DNA of 64,000 nucleotides from Clostridiales bacterium UBA6114 (GCA_002423435.1 DIWE01000011.1:100703-164702), one strand, 5' to 3'; positions 8,291 to 17,925 are shown, counted from the first letter of the stretch. Notes: generated from the letters alone by a model not told the origin. Made by a program: numbers and translations.

Positions 8291-9175
8291 TTGAAGAACA
8301 AAATCATGTCGCTTTCCGAGGCGATCGCGAAATATGTGAAAGACGGACAAAAGCTCTACGTCGGCGGCTTTACCCACTGCGTGCCTTACGCGGCGGTACA
8401 TGAGATCATCCGCCAGGGGATCAAGGACCTGGAGGTCTGCAAAATGGTCCCCGAGCTGGTGCTTGAGCAGTTCATCGCGGCAGAGAGCTGCAGGAAGATC
8501 ATTTTCGGCTGGGCGGGAAATCCGGGGCTCGGGAATTTAAGGCTGTTTCGCGCCGCTTGCGAAAAGGGCGAGCCTTATCGGATCGAGATCGAGGAATACT
8601 CCCATCAGGGCCTTTTATCGAGGCTGTACGCAGGGGCCGCGGGCCTTCCGTTCATGATCTTAAAATCTAATTTCGGCAGCGACCTAGAAAAGGTCAACGG
8701 CAACATCAAAACCGTCGCATGTCCCTATACGGGCGAGCTTCTAAGCTGCGTTCCGGCCTACAGCGCGGACGTCGCCATTTTCCACGCGCAGCACGCCGAC
8801 CGCGAGGGCAACACGCAGATGTGGGGGGTGACGGGCGAGCACAAGGAGGCTGCGTTCGGCGCGAAAAAGGTCATCGTAACCGTTGAGGAAGTGGTTGACA
8901 GAAGCGTTTTAACCGAAAGGCCCAACGCGACCGTGTTCCCGGCCGCCATTGTCGACGCGGTGGTCCCGGTGCCGTGGGGCGCGCATCCGTCGTATGTGCA
9001 CGGCTACTACGACCGCGACAACGAGTTTTATATCCGATGGAACGAGATGACAAAGGACGCGGGCTATTTTGGAGAATATCTGAGCGAGTGGGTCTACGGT
9101 ATAACGGACCGGGCAGAGTACATGGAAAAAATCGGCGGACTACTCCATTTAAAGGCAGGTAAACGGAATGAATGA
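8291..9175 (+). CDS. CoA-transferase alpha subunit (glutaconate / 3-oxoadipate type)
   Basis: 294 residues, class I CoA-transferase alpha subunit. It lines up well with my memory of the CatI/GctA branch, with segments such as GGFTHC, HEIIRQG, FGWAGNPG and GAHPSYVHGYYDRDNEFY. With the beta subunit it moves CoA from an acyl-CoA donor to a free carboxylate such as 3-oxoadipate or glutaconate. The only start with a ribosome site (TGGGGGA) is TTG 8291. It overlaps the beta gene by eight bases. About 165 bp of featureless sequence separates it from the amidohydrolase. Donor and acceptor acids are not determined. Confidence 0.85.
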   Translation: MKNKIMSLSEAIAKYVKDGQKLYVGGFTHCVPYAAVHEIIRQGIKDLEVCKMVPELVLEQFIAAESCRKIIFGWAGNPGLGNLRLFRAACEKGEPYRIEIEEYSHQGLLSRLYAGAAGLPFMILKSNFGSDLEKVNGNIKTVACPYTGELLSCVPAYSADVAIFHAQHADREGNTQMWGVTGEHKEAAFGAKKVIVTVEEVVDRSVLTERPNATVFPAAIVDAVVPVPWGAHPSYVHGYYDRDNEFYIRWNEMTKDAGYFGEYLSEWVYGITDRAEYMEKIGGLLHLKAGKRNE

Positions 9176-9929
9176 CAATGGAATCGAAATGCTGGTGGTC
9201 GAAACCGCGCGCCAGATCAGGGCGGGGGAGACGGTGTTCGCCGGGGTCGGCCTCCCGATCATGGCAATGGCCATCGCAAAGAAGTTTTATCATCGCGACA
9301 TCACCATTCTCTGCGAATCGGGTATCGTGGACACCATGCCGACCCGGCTTGCGATGTCCATCGCCGACCCGTCGCTCGCGGAAAACTGCGTCGGCATCTT
9401 TTCGCCCAACGAGATCTTTTCGTTTTTTCTGCAGGGCGGCCGTATCGACGTTGGCGTCCTCGGCGGCGCCCAGATCGACCGGTACGGAAACGTAAACTCC
9501 ACGGTGATCGGCCCTTACGCGCAGCCGAAGCTCCGGATGCCCGGAAGCGGCGGGGCCTGCGAAATCGCCTCAAACGCCAAATCTACCATCATCGTTATGC
9601 CGCAGAGCAAAAGACGGTTTGTGGACAGGGTGGACTTTGTCACAAGCCCGGGGCATGTGACCTGTCCCGAGACGCGCCGGAATATCCGCGGCGGAGGCCC
9701 GCGCGCGGCGGTGTCCGACCTCGGACTGTACCGGTTTTCCGAAGAAGACGGCGAGATGGTTCTTGCCGGGCTCTTTGGCGGGGTATCGCTTGACGATGTC
9801 CGGGAAAAAACCGGATGGGAGATGAAATGCCCGGAGACGGTCGCGCGGATCGAGCCTCCCACCGCCGAGGAGATCGAATTTATCCACAGTCTCGATCCGC
9901 AGGGCATCTTTTTGGGCAAGGTCGGCTGA
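9168..9929 (+). CDS. CoA-transferase beta subunit (glutaconate / 3-oxoadipate type)
   Basis: 253 residues. The LCESGIV segment carries Glu50, corresponding to the catalytic glutamate that forms the enzyme-CoA thioester in glutaconate CoA-transferase. FLQGGRIDVG and GNVNSTVIG are conserved family blocks. ATG 9168 lies inside the end of the alpha gene, behind AGGTAAACGG, so the subunits are co-translated. As with alpha, resemblance is to CatJ/GctB, so activation of a dicarboxylate or oxo-acid is the best guess. A TRAP transporter for carboxylates follows after about 110 bp. Confidence 0.85.
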   Translation: MNDNGIEMLVVETARQIRAGETVFAGVGLPIMAMAIAKKFYHRDITILCESGIVDTMPTRLAMSIADPSLAENCVGIFSPNEIFSFFLQGGRIDVGVLGGAQIDRYGNVNSTVIGPYAQPKLRMPGSGGACEIASNAKSTIIVMPQSKRRFVDRVDFVTSPGHVTCPETRRNIRGGGPRAAVSDLGLYRFSEEDGEMVLAGLFGGVSLDDVREKTGWEMKCPETVARIEPPTAEEIEFIHSLDPQGIFLGKVG

Positions 9930-10041
9930 ATGCAGAAGACATTAGGCAGATAAAGATAAAAGTAGTTAGGAAAACGATGCGGCGGTTACTGTCCTGAAAA
10001 CGGGGTTGCAATATAAATATTTATATTATGGGAGGCCTAGT

Positions 10042-10539
10042 ATGAAGCAACTGAAATGGTTGTTATCTCATTTTGAAGAGATGATAAGCGGGGTGGGGTT
10101 TATCGTCATGGTGGGGTCCACATCCGCCAATGTTATAAGCCGATATTGCCTTGGAAAATCCTTTGCCTGGTCGGAAGAAGTAACTTACCTCGGATTCGCC
10201 TATACGATTTGTATGGGGATCGCCTTTTTGTACAAGAAAAACGCCATGATTGCAGTGGATGTGCTGGTTTCTCACATGCCGCCCAAAATACAGCACGCCT
10301 TCAACCTCTTTAATTATTTCATTCTGCTTGTGGCAAATCTGTTCTTGTTTTATTTGAGCGTTAAGCTCGCCGCCGGCGCCGTAACACGGTTTACAACCGC
10401 CCTGCGGATGCCGTACACGGTCATCGACACGGCCGCCGTGCTCGCTTTTGCACTGACATCCTTTTATTCGGTGCGTTTTTTGTACTGGCTGATGCGCGGC
10501 AGGGAGATTGCAGGGGTTTCACTGGAAGACCAGCGATAG
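10042..10539 (+). CDS. dctQ: TRAP transporter small membrane subunit (DctQ)
   Basis: 165 residues with four hydrophobic segments (about 15-37, 50-70, 90-115, 128-150) and the DctQ motif FAWSEEVTYLGF. It forms the membrane complex of a Na-driven tripartite carboxylate transporter with the large subunit encoded next. ATG 10042 is preceded by GGGAGG; an upstream TTG at 10006 has no ribosome site. DctQ, DctM and DctP genes follow in order with short gaps. Confidence 0.9.
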   Translation: MKQLKWLLSHFEEMISGVGFIVMVGSTSANVISRYCLGKSFAWSEEVTYLGFAYTICMGIAFLYKKNAMIAVDVLVSHMPPKIQHAFNLFNYFILLVANLFLFYLSVKLAAGAVTRFTTALRMPYTVIDTAAVLAFALTSFYSVRFLYWLMRGREIAGVSLEDQR

Positions 10540-10618
10540 CATTTAAACGGCGAATAAATGCCGCGTATAACGATTTATCTGCAAAAAATTAATTTGGTTT
10601 GGAGGTCGGCTTATAACA

Positions 10619-11911
10619 ATGCATCCGAGTCTTATAATCCCTGTTGTCGTCTTTCTGGTCCTTCTGTTTATCAGAATTCCCGTAGCCTATTCCATATTGA
10701 TTTCCACTCTTACATATTTTGTTTTCTTCAACGACACCCTCCCGATGGACATGGTCGTGCAGAATGTGATCGCGACTTCGGAATCCTTTACCTACCTTGC
10801 CATTCCGTTTTTTGTATGCGCGGGCGTTGTCTTCAATTACGCCGGCATCTCCCGCAGGCTGTTTTCTTTGGCGGAGCTTTTGGTCGGACACTATCCGGGA
10901 GCGCTGGGACAGGTCAACGTGCTGGCCAGCACCATGATGGGCGGATTGTCCGGCTCAGCCAACGCGGATGCGGCAATGGACAGCAAAATCCTGGTCCCGG
11001 AAATGCTCAGGCACGGTTACAGCAAGGGGTTTTCCACGGCTGTCACCGCCGCGTCCTCCTGCATTACCCCCATCATTCCGCCCGGCATCATTCTTATCAT
11101 GTATGCCGCGGTCTCGGACGTTTCCATTGCAAAGATGTTTCTGGCGGGCTATATTCCCGGGCTTTTAATGTGCATTTGCCTGATGCTGGTGGTGTATTTC
11201 GTCTCCAGAAAACGGGGATATACCGCCACCCGTGAAAAACGCGCGTCCTTAAGGGAGATTCTGCACGCGGCGCGCGACGCGATATGGGCGCTGTTTCTCC
11301 CCTTCGGCCTTTTGGCCGGGCTGCGCTTCGGCATATTCACCCCCACGGAGGCCGGGTCGATGTCGGTGATCTATGCCCTGCTGGTAGGCGCGTTCATATA
11401 TAAGGAAATCACATGGAAGGATCTCTGGCCCATTGTCAAGGAATCGGTGGAGGGAACGGCGGGCGTCATGTTCATTATTGCCGCGGCAAACTCGTTCAGC
11501 GTGTACTTTGCCTGGGAACGGCTGCCGATGATCATATCGGAATGGCTGATCAGTTCAATCACCTCTCCCGCCGTTTTGCTGTTTCTCATCAATATTCTTC
11601 TGCTGTTTATCGGATGCTTTTTTGACGGCGCCGCCGCATTGATTCTACTGGGTCCGCTTTTAATACCCGCCGTACAGGCCATGGGCATCGATCTGGTTCA
11701 TTTCGGCATCGTCGCGAGCATCAATCTCACTCTTGGCGGGATCACTCCTCCGTTTGGCGGAATGATGTTTGTCACCACATCGATAACCGGAACGCGGATC
11801 GAGGAGTACACGGCCGAATGCCTGCCGTTTGTCGCGAGCCTGATAGCGCTTTTGATGGTCTTTACCTATACGCCGGACCTCGTACTGCTCCTGCCGAGGC
11901 TCCTTTCCTGA
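10619..11911 (+). CDS. dctM: TRAP transporter large permease subunit (DctM)
   Basis: 430 residues, about a dozen hydrophobic segments, typical DctM length. Conserved blocks include NVLASTMMGGLSGSANADA, ITPIIPPGI and GITPPFGG. It is the ion-coupled transport subunit that takes substrate from the periplasmic-type binding protein. A GGAGG lies about 12 bases before the ATG. Between catabolic CoA enzymes, it likely imports the carboxylic substrate of the pathway. Confidence 0.92.
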   Translation: MHPSLIIPVVVFLVLLFIRIPVAYSILISTLTYFVFFNDTLPMDMVVQNVIATSESFTYLAIPFFVCAGVVFNYAGISRRLFSLAELLVGHYPGALGQVNVLASTMMGGLSGSANADAAMDSKILVPEMLRHGYSKGFSTAVTAASSCITPIIPPGIILIMYAAVSDVSIAKMFLAGYIPGLLMCICLMLVVYFVSRKRGYTATREKRASLREILHAARDAIWALFLPFGLLAGLRFGIFTPTEAGSMSVIYALLVGAFIYKEITWKDLWPIVKESVEGTAGVMFIIAAANSFSVYFAWERLPMIISEWLISSITSPAVLLFLINILLLFIGCFFDGAAALILLGPLLIPAVQAMGIDLVHFGIVASINLTLGGITPPFGGMMFVTTSITGTRIEEYTAECLPFVASLIALLMVFTYTPDLVLLLPRLLS

Positions 11912-12005
11912 ACAAAGCGTATGGGCGAAGGCGGGTCATACGGTAAAAAATACAAGCTTCGGATACTCTCAACTTATAACATTTTTAAATAGAGGAGGAT
12001 ATTTT

Positions 12006-13040
12006 ATGAAAAAAATGATTTGTTTCATGTTGTCGATCGCGATGGCGGCTGCGATGGCCGCCTGTTCCGGAGGAGCCCCTACGCCGGCGTCTTCCGGAAG
12101 CGCCTCCGGGCCGGCTGCGGAGGTAACCACCTTAAAGTACAATTTCGTCAAGACCAGCACGGATCCGACCTATGCGTCATGGGAGAGGTTTGCAAAGGAG
12201 ATTGAGGAAAAATCGGAGGGTACCCTGAAAATCGAAATGTATTCCGGCGAGTCACTGGGCAAGACGGTCGACGTCATCGAATCGCTCACCAAGGGCGCGC
12301 CGATATTGGCCGACTGCGATCCCTCCTTCCTGACGGATTTTGTGCCGGATTACGGCATTTACATGTATCCGTATCTTTTAAGCAAGCCGTCGGATGTGGA
12401 CTATCTCTGGAAATCCGATTTCGGAAAGGAATTGGATCAGAAGCTGGAGGAAAAAGGCCTGAAGATGGTCGTAAACTCGTATTTCGGCACGAGAAACCTG
12501 ATTACCTCCAAGCCGGTAAAGAGCCGCGACGACATCAAAAACTTAAAAATCCGCGTGGCGAACACAAAGATGTTCAATGCGACGGTGGCGAGCGTCCTCG
12601 GAGGGAACGTCACCAATACGCCTTGGAGCGAGACCTATATGGCGCTCAGTCAGGGCGTCGCCGACGGTGCGGAGCCACCGTACTTCCTGATGTACTCGGC
12701 CAAACTGTATGAGCCCTGCAAATATGTCGCGGAGACCGCGCATATCATCACCGGCACAACGGTCGTAATGTCTAAAGCGGTATATGACGGTCTGCCCGAC
12801 ATCGCAAAAGAGGCGATTGACGAAGTAAGCCATACTTATCCGAAAGAGGTCATGCTCGACGAATTCCTGAACAATGAAAAGGAGTTCAAGCAGAAGCTGA
12901 TCGACGCGGGAGTGACCATTACCGAAGTGGATAAAGCACCTTTTATGGAGGCCGCCGATCAGCTCGTTTCGCAGTTCCCGGAATTTACTCCGGGCGCCAT
13001 CGACCGAGTAAAGACGATTCTGAAAGATAACAAAGAGTAA
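12006..13040 (+). CDS. dctP: TRAP transporter substrate-binding lipoprotein (DctP)
   Basis: 344 residues. A lipoprotein signal peptide ends MAAAMAAC with Cys20, followed by a Ser/Gly/Ala-rich linker. The mature part is a DctP fold with GESLGKTVDVIESLTKG near the N-lobe and KIRVANTKMF, the region that usually holds the Arg clamping a carboxylate. GAGGAGG precedes the ATG, and about 90 bp of AT-rich sequence separates it from dctM, so separate boosted expression is plausible. The anchored protein delivers a carboxylate to DctQM. Confidence 0.9.
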   Translation: MKKMICFMLSIAMAAAMAACSGGAPTPASSGSASGPAAEVTTLKYNFVKTSTDPTYASWERFAKEIEEKSEGTLKIEMYSGESLGKTVDVIESLTKGAPILADCDPSFLTDFVPDYGIYMYPYLLSKPSDVDYLWKSDFGKELDQKLEEKGLKMVVNSYFGTRNLITSKPVKSRDDIKNLKIRVANTKMFNATVASVLGGNVTNTPWSETYMALSQGVADGAEPPYFLMYSAKLYEPCKYVAETAHIITGTTVVMSKAVYDGLPDIAKEAIDEVSHTYPKEVMLDEFLNNEKEFKQKLIDAGVTITEVDKAPFMEAADQLVSQFPEFTPGAIDRVKTILKDNKE

Positions 13041-13130
13041 TACAAAAACCTCAAAATGTGAATCGATTCCAAAAAGCCGGACAAGTTCAAATCAGGCGCC
13101 AAAGGGCTTTTGTTTTGTGTTCTGCAGAAC
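13041..13130. other. Spacer between dctP and the terminal-inverted-repeat element
   Basis: The 306-bp gap between dctP and the thiolase gene consists of this 90-bp stretch, a 175-bp repeat element (13131-13305) and a 41-bp leader with the ribosome site. In this part only a weak AAAAGCC / GGCTTTT pairing followed by TGTTTTG is seen, which might act as a leaky terminator. No gene is visible. Confidence 0.45.
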
Positions 13131-13305
13131 TTAGCCGGAGCGTGATAATCCGAACCCGTTTCCGAGGCTGTGGGCCGCCCCGGTGCGGCGTTGCCGGCCC
13201 TTGAAAGGCACCAAGCCTTCCCGCGGGCCGCCGCCTTGCCCCAAGACAGCCCACAGCCTTGGAAATCTTCGACCTTGCGGGAGCGGATTATCATGCTCCG
13301 GCTAA
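13131..13305. repeat. 175-bp element with 22-bp terminal inverted repeats
   Basis: The ends TTAGCCGGAGCGTGATAATC... (13131-13152) and the complementary 13284-13305 match at 21 of 22 positions. An inner inverted repeat, AGGCTGTGGGC (13165-13175) with GCCCACAGCCT (13249-13259), nests inside, so the whole unit can fold into one long interrupted hairpin. It has no open reading frame and no obvious target-site duplication. It ends 41 bp before the thiolase start. The right 26 bases recur at 6934-6959 and the outer 18 bases at 45293-45310. A MITE-like unit or a structured leader are both possible. Confidence 0.75.
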
Positions 13306-13346
13306 GCCCTTTGACGGAAGAATACTGGATTTTAAGGAGAAGCCTA

Positions 13347-14546
13347 ATGAAAGATGTTGTAGTGGTGTCGGCTGTCAGGACGCCCATCGGTTCCATCGGC
13401 GGCACCCTCAAAAACGTTCCCCCTGAGGAGCTTTTAAAAACCGCGATGCAGGCCGCCATCGAGAGGGCGGGCGTCGATAAGGCCGCGATCGACGAGGTGA
13501 TTGCGGGCCAGGCAAAACAGTCGACCGACGCGCCCAATATCGCGCGGGTAGTTTCGCTGATGCTGAAGATTCCCGAGGAGGTGCCCGGCTACACCGTCCA
13601 CCGTCAGTGCGCCTCGGGCATGCAGGCGATATTGAACGGCATGATGCAGATTCAGTGCGGCTGTTCCGACACCGTGCTGGCCGGCGGCGTGGAAAGCATG
13701 AGCACCGCGCCTTTCTATGTGCGCGGCGCGCGCTTCGGTGTGGGCAACGGAAACACCGTCTTTGTCGATCCCAATATTGAAAGCCAGCCCAAAAGCCAGC
13801 CGGCGGACATATACGGGACCTTCAGCATGATCGAGACTGCCGACAATGTTGCAAGGCAGTTTCACATCCCGCGCGAGGAGCAGGACGCTTTCGCGCTCCG
13901 GAGTCAGCAAAAGGCGGTCGCGGCCATCGACTCGGGGCGGTTTTCAGACGAGATAGTGCCGGTGGTCATCCCGCAGCGAAAGGGCGAGCCCGTTTTGTTC
14001 GACACCGACGAGTACCCGAAGCGAAACACCGATTTGAACAAGCTCGCGAAGCTTTCCACGGTCTACCCCGGCGGCTTTGTGACCGCGGGCAACGCCTCGG
14101 GGCGAAACGACGGCGCCTCGGCCCTTCTGCTGATGTCGGCGGACAGGGCGAAGAAGCTCGGCTTAAGGCCGATGGCCCGCATCATCGGCGCGGCGGCGGC
14201 TGGGGTCGATCCGCGCGTCATGGGCATCGGGCCGGTCGCGGCCACCCGGAAGCTCATGAAGGCGCTTTTGGAAAAGGGGCTCTCGCTCGGCGATTTCGGA
14301 CTTTTCGAAATCAACGAGGCGTTTGCGGCCCAGTCGATCGCCTGCATCAAAGAGCTTGCGCTCGATCCCGAACGGGTAAACGTAAACGGCGGCGCAATCG
14401 CGCTGGGGCACCCGCTCGGCTGCTCGGGCGCGCGGATCTCGACGACGCTTTTGCATGAAATGCAAAGGCGCGGCGTGCGGTACGGCCTCGCGTCCATTTG
14501 CGTGGCGGGCGGTCTCGGCATGTCGATGGCGTTTGAAAGGATATAA
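13347..14546 (+). CDS. Thiolase (acetyl-CoA acyltransferase)
   Basis: 399 residues, typical thiolase length. The acylated cysteine is Cys88 in HRQCASGMQA, the general-base pair is His355 in GHPLGCSGAR and Cys385 in SICVAGGLG, and NEAFAAQ is present. It cleaves a 3-oxoacyl-CoA with CoA to acetyl-CoA and a shortened acyl-CoA, or condenses in reverse. ATG 13347 is preceded by AAGGAGA. With the CatIJ-like transferase and SucCD nearby, 3-oxoadipyl-CoA would be a reasonable substrate, but the sequence resembles generic AtoB-type enzymes and does not prove this. Confidence 0.9.
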   Translation: MKDVVVVSAVRTPIGSIGGTLKNVPPEELLKTAMQAAIERAGVDKAAIDEVIAGQAKQSTDAPNIARVVSLMLKIPEEVPGYTVHRQCASGMQAILNGMMQIQCGCSDTVLAGGVESMSTAPFYVRGARFGVGNGNTVFVDPNIESQPKSQPADIYGTFSMIETADNVARQFHIPREEQDAFALRSQQKAVAAIDSGRFSDEIVPVVIPQRKGEPVLFDTDEYPKRNTDLNKLAKLSTVYPGGFVTAGNASGRNDGASALLLMSADRAKKLGLRPMARIIGAAAAGVDPRVMGIGPVAATRKLMKALLEKGLSLGDFGLFEINEAFAAQSIACIKELALDPERVNVNGGAIALGHPLGCSGARISTTLLHEMQRRGVRYGLASICVAGGLGMSMAFERI

Positions 14547-14602
14547 AACGAAGTCTTTGTTCTGTGCCACTGGCGCAAAACCATATGCAAAGGGAGATTA
14601 AA

Positions 14603-16732
14603 ATGTCTGCACAACGTATTTCTTTGTCCAGGATGTTAAGACCGCGGTCCATTGCCGTCATCGGCGCGTCCAACAAAAAGGGCAAGCAGGGCAATACGAT
14701 CATTGAATATTTAAACCGCTACGGCTACAAGGGGAAGGTCTATCCTGTAAACCCGCAGGAGGAAAGCATCGGGGGCCATCCCTGCTTTAAGTCGGTGCTC
14801 GATATTCCCGGCGAGGTGGATCTCGCCATTTTCTGCCTGCCGAACACGCATGTACCGGCGGTGGCAGAGCAGTGCGTACAAAAGGGGATCGGATACGCGG
14901 TCGTCTGGGCGGCCGGCTTCGGGGAGCTCAAAAGCGAGGAGGGCAGGAGGCTCGACGCGCAGCTTCGCGAAATCTGCGGGAAAGGCAATCTCAAGGTGTG
15001 CGGCCCCAATTCGCTGGGCATCATCAACACGGCCGACGGCATGGTCGCCAGCTTTACGACGGCGCTCAACCAGACGCCCGAGCTTAAAAAGGGGCGCATT
15101 GCCTTTGTGTCGCAGAGCGGCGGCACCGTTGCGGCCATCATCGACGATCTGTTAGCCAACGATATGGGCTTCGGCGTGTTCGTCAGCACGGGCAACGAGC
15201 TCAACCTGACCTTTGCCGACTATGCGCTCGAAATCCTCGAGTACGATAACATCGACATTATCGTCGGATATGTCGAGGGGATCCGCGACGGGGGAAAATT
15301 TATGGAGGCCGCGCACCGCGCACGCGAGCTCAATAAGCAGATCATACTGGTCAAGGGCGGCCGGTCGGCGGCCGCAGCCGACGCCGTGCGCTCGCATACC
15401 GGAGCGATCGCGGGCAGCGACGGCATCTACCGCACGGCCTTTCGGGAAGCCGGCGTCATCCAGGTTCAGAGCACCGAGGAACTGATGGATATGGTGTTCT
15501 ATTTAAACAATCCGCAGGAAGATCCCGGCCGGTTCGGCCGCCGCACGGTGGTCATGTGCACGGGCGGCGGCTCGGGCATACAGGCGCTGGACGCGGTCGA
15601 GAGAAGCGAGCTCGAGGTCGCGACGCTGAGCGATGAGACGCTCGACACGATCCGTCAAAACGTGCCCGGCTTCGCGGGGGTTTCGTCCCATCTGATCGAC
15701 GTGACGCCCCAGATGCTGATGGATCCGAACTATCTCGGCAAATTCGACAAGGTTCTGGGAGCGCTCGACAACGACCCGAACATCGACGTCATCCTGTTTG
15801 TGCAGGCGTCGAGCGCGCCGTCGGCCAAGGGCGTCTGCGAAGCGCTGGTGCGCCACAGAGAGAGTGCCAGAAAGCCGGTAATCCTGACGTGGTGGGCTCT
15901 GCCCGAGGCCGCGCGCAATATGCTCAAGGACGCCGGCATTTACATATTCCCGAGCCAGGCCCGCGCCATAGGGGCGATCGCCTCCTTCGCGAAATACTGC
16001 GAGCAGCGCAAAAACATCCGCGAAAGGGTGCGGCCGCAGAGCGCAAGGCCCGATATCGCCTGGCCGAAGCTCGAACTCGGCAAAGGTCCGGCGGTGCTGA
16101 CCGAGGATATCGTATCCCCGTGGCTCGAAAAATACGGAATCGGCAACGCGTCGGCGAGACTGGTCCCCGACGAGAAAAAAGCGGCCGAGGCGGCGGCCGA
16201 GCTCACCTATCCCGTGGTGGTCAAGGTGATCAGCGAGGGGCTCGCCCACCGCAGCAAGTACGGTCTTGTCGCGCTCGACATCCGGGACGAGGCGGCACTT
16301 CGCGAAAAGTGCGCCCTGATGCGGAAAAATGCAAAGGAGCGGCTCGGGCTCGACCGGATCGGCGGCTTTTGGGTGCAGCAATTTCGGCCCCGGGGCCTCG
16401 AGCTGATCCTAGGCGGTTTTTGCAGCGAGCCCTTCGGGCATGTCATGGTGTGCGGCATCGGCGGCTACCTCGCGGAGTTTTTCCAGCCGGTTTACCGCCT
16501 GCTTCCCATCGACGAAGAGGAGGCCGAAAAGATGCTTTCCGAGCTCGTCTTCCTGAAAAAGTATCCCGAGGAGGTCGACCTTGATGCATTAAAGAGGTCG
16601 CTCATCGGATTTTCCAATTTATTGCTCGACTGCCCGTGGGAGCAGTTTGAGCTGGAGCTGAATCCGGTCAAGGTGCTTCCAAAGGGCCAGGGCGCGCTTG
16701 CGGTCGACGCGCTGGGCGTCGTGAGAAAATAG
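14603..16732 (+). CDS. ADP-forming acyl-CoA synthetase (acetate--CoA ligase family, fused alpha-beta)
   Basis: 709 residues. Domain order: CoA-binding Rossmann domain (about 10-140, PRSIAVIGAS), succinyl-CoA ligase-like domains with the phospho-histidine His265 in RSHTGAIAGSDG, and a C-terminal ATP-grasp part from about residue 490 (YPVVVKVISEG). The family turns an acyl-CoA plus ADP and phosphate into acid and ATP. The usual HKTDVGGV loop of the ATP-grasp part reads HRSKYGLV. ATG 14603 follows AGGGAGA; an upstream GTG adds 13 residues. It sits between thiolase and SucCD and so is placed to collect the thiolase products as ATP. Confidence 0.88.
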   Translation: MSAQRISLSRMLRPRSIAVIGASNKKGKQGNTIIEYLNRYGYKGKVYPVNPQEESIGGHPCFKSVLDIPGEVDLAIFCLPNTHVPAVAEQCVQKGIGYAVVWAAGFGELKSEEGRRLDAQLREICGKGNLKVCGPNSLGIINTADGMVASFTTALNQTPELKKGRIAFVSQSGGTVAAIIDDLLANDMGFGVFVSTGNELNLTFADYALEILEYDNIDIIVGYVEGIRDGGKFMEAAHRARELNKQIILVKGGRSAAAADAVRSHTGAIAGSDGIYRTAFREAGVIQVQSTEELMDMVFYLNNPQEDPGRFGRRTVVMCTGGGSGIQALDAVERSELEVATLSDETLDTIRQNVPGFAGVSSHLIDVTPQMLMDPNYLGKFDKVLGALDNDPNIDVILFVQASSAPSAKGVCEALVRHRESARKPVILTWWALPEAARNMLKDAGIYIFPSQARAIGAIASFAKYCEQRKNIRERVRPQSARPDIAWPKLELGKGPAVLTEDIVSPWLEKYGIGNASARLVPDEKKAAEAAAELTYPVVVKVISEGLAHRSKYGLVALDIRDEAALREKCALMRKNAKERLGLDRIGGFWVQQFRPRGLELILGGFCSEPFGHVMVCGIGGYLAEFFQPVYRLLPIDEEEAEKMLSELVFLKKYPEEVDLDALKRSLIGFSNLLLDCPWEQFELELNPVKVLPKGQGALAVDALGVVRK

Positions 16733-16755
16733 CGCGGTGGGGAAAGGGTATCAAA

Positions 16756-17925
16756 ATGAAAATTCATGAATACCAGGCCAAAAACCTGATGCGGCTATAC
16801 GATATTCAGGTTCCGAGGGGCATTACTGCCGACACGGGGGATGCGGCAGCGGCGGCTTTTGAAAAACTGAATCCCGCATGCGGCGTCGTAATAAAGAGCC
16901 AGATCCATGCGGGAGGGCGCGGGAAAGCCGGAGGCATCCGAAAGGCGGATACGCCTGAGGAGGCGAAATCAGCGGCGGAAGCTCTGCTCAATAAGGTCCT
17001 GGTCACGGCGCAGACGGGGCCGGAGGGGAAAACGGTGCGTCAGGTCCTCGTTGAAGAGGCCTTTTCGGTTGAGCATGAGTACTACCTGAGCTTTGTACTC
17101 GGCGCGGAGGATTATTGCATATATCTGATCATCTCGGAGGTCGGCGGGATGGACATCGAGGCTGTCGCCGCGGAGACCCCCGAGCGGATCCATAAAATAA
17201 AAATCGATCCGGAGGCCGGGCTTTTGGACTATCAGGTGCGCCGCGCGTCAAAACAGGTCGGGGTGCCGGAAAGTCTGAAAAAAAGCTTCGCGGCTTTGTG
17301 CAGACGGATGTATCGGCTGTTTTGCGAGAAGGAATGCAGCCTGGTTGAGATCAATCCCCTTGTGCTCTGTGCAGACGGCAGGCTGCTGCCGCTGGACTGC
17401 AAGATGATATTCGACGACAATTCGCTGTTTCGGCATCCGGAGATCGAAGAGCTGCGCGACGTCTCGCAGGAGGACCCGCGGGAGGCGGAGGCCTCGCTGC
17501 ACGGCATGAGCTTTGTATCGCTTCAAGGGGACATCGGCTGCATCGTAAACGGGGCGGGACTTGCGATGGCCACGATGGACGCGATCCACCGGCATGGCGG
17601 GCACCCGGCGAATTTCCTCGATCTCGGCGGCGGAGCGGACAAGGACCGGGTATACGCGGCGCTTCGGCTTTTATTATCCGACGAAAGCATCGCGGTCGTG
17701 CTGATCAACATATTCGGCGGCATCACAAGCTGCAGGGCCATCGCGGAGGGTCTGGCGGATATCGTGAAGGAAATTAAAACATCCGTCCGGCTTGTCGTCA
17801 GATTGGAGGGCCTTGAAAAAGAGGCCGCGTATGCGATTCTCAAAAACACATGTTATCCGTTTACGGTTGCGGGGACCCTTACAGAGGCGGCGCAAAAGGC
17901 GGTCAAATTGGGCGGTGGGAGGTAA
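16756..17925 (+). CDS. sucC: Succinyl-CoA synthetase beta subunit (ADP/GDP-forming)
   Basis: 389 residues. MKIHEYQAKNLMRLY at the N-terminus, SQIHAGGRGKAGGI in the ATP-grasp domain, SLVEINPLVL for metal binding and FLDLGGGAD plus NIFGGITSC in the C-terminal ligase domain are all SucC landmarks. It forms the acyl-CoA + ADP + Pi to acid + ATP enzyme with the alpha subunit encoded three bases downstream. No other citric acid cycle genes are close, so the pair probably serves substrate-level phosphorylation for this degradation operon. Acyl specificity outside succinyl is possible. Confidence 0.92.
   Translation: MKIHEYQAKNLMRLYDIQVPRGITADTGDAAAAAFEKLNPACGVVIKSQIHAGGRGKAGGIRKADTPEEAKSAAEALLNKVLVTAQTGPEGKTVRQVLVEEAFSVEHEYYLSFVLGAEDYCIYLIISEVGGMDIEAVAAETPERIHKIKIDPEAGLLDYQVRRASKQVGVPESLKKSFAALCRRMYRLFCEKECSLVEINPLVLCADGRLLPLDCKMIFDDNSLFRHPEIEELRDVSQEDPREAEASLHGMSFVSLQGDIGCIVNGAGLAMATMDAIHRHGGHPANFLDLGGGADKDRVYAALRLLLSDESIAVVLINIFGGITSCRAIAEGLADIVKEIKTSVRLVVRLEGLEKEAAYAILKNTCYPFTVAGTLTEAAQKAVKLGGGR

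Noticed and set aside
15503..16381. 292-residue minus-strand frame inside the ADP-forming ligase
   Set aside because: It is rich in Arg, His and Ala in the way antisense frames of GC-rich genes are, and the + strand gene is certain.
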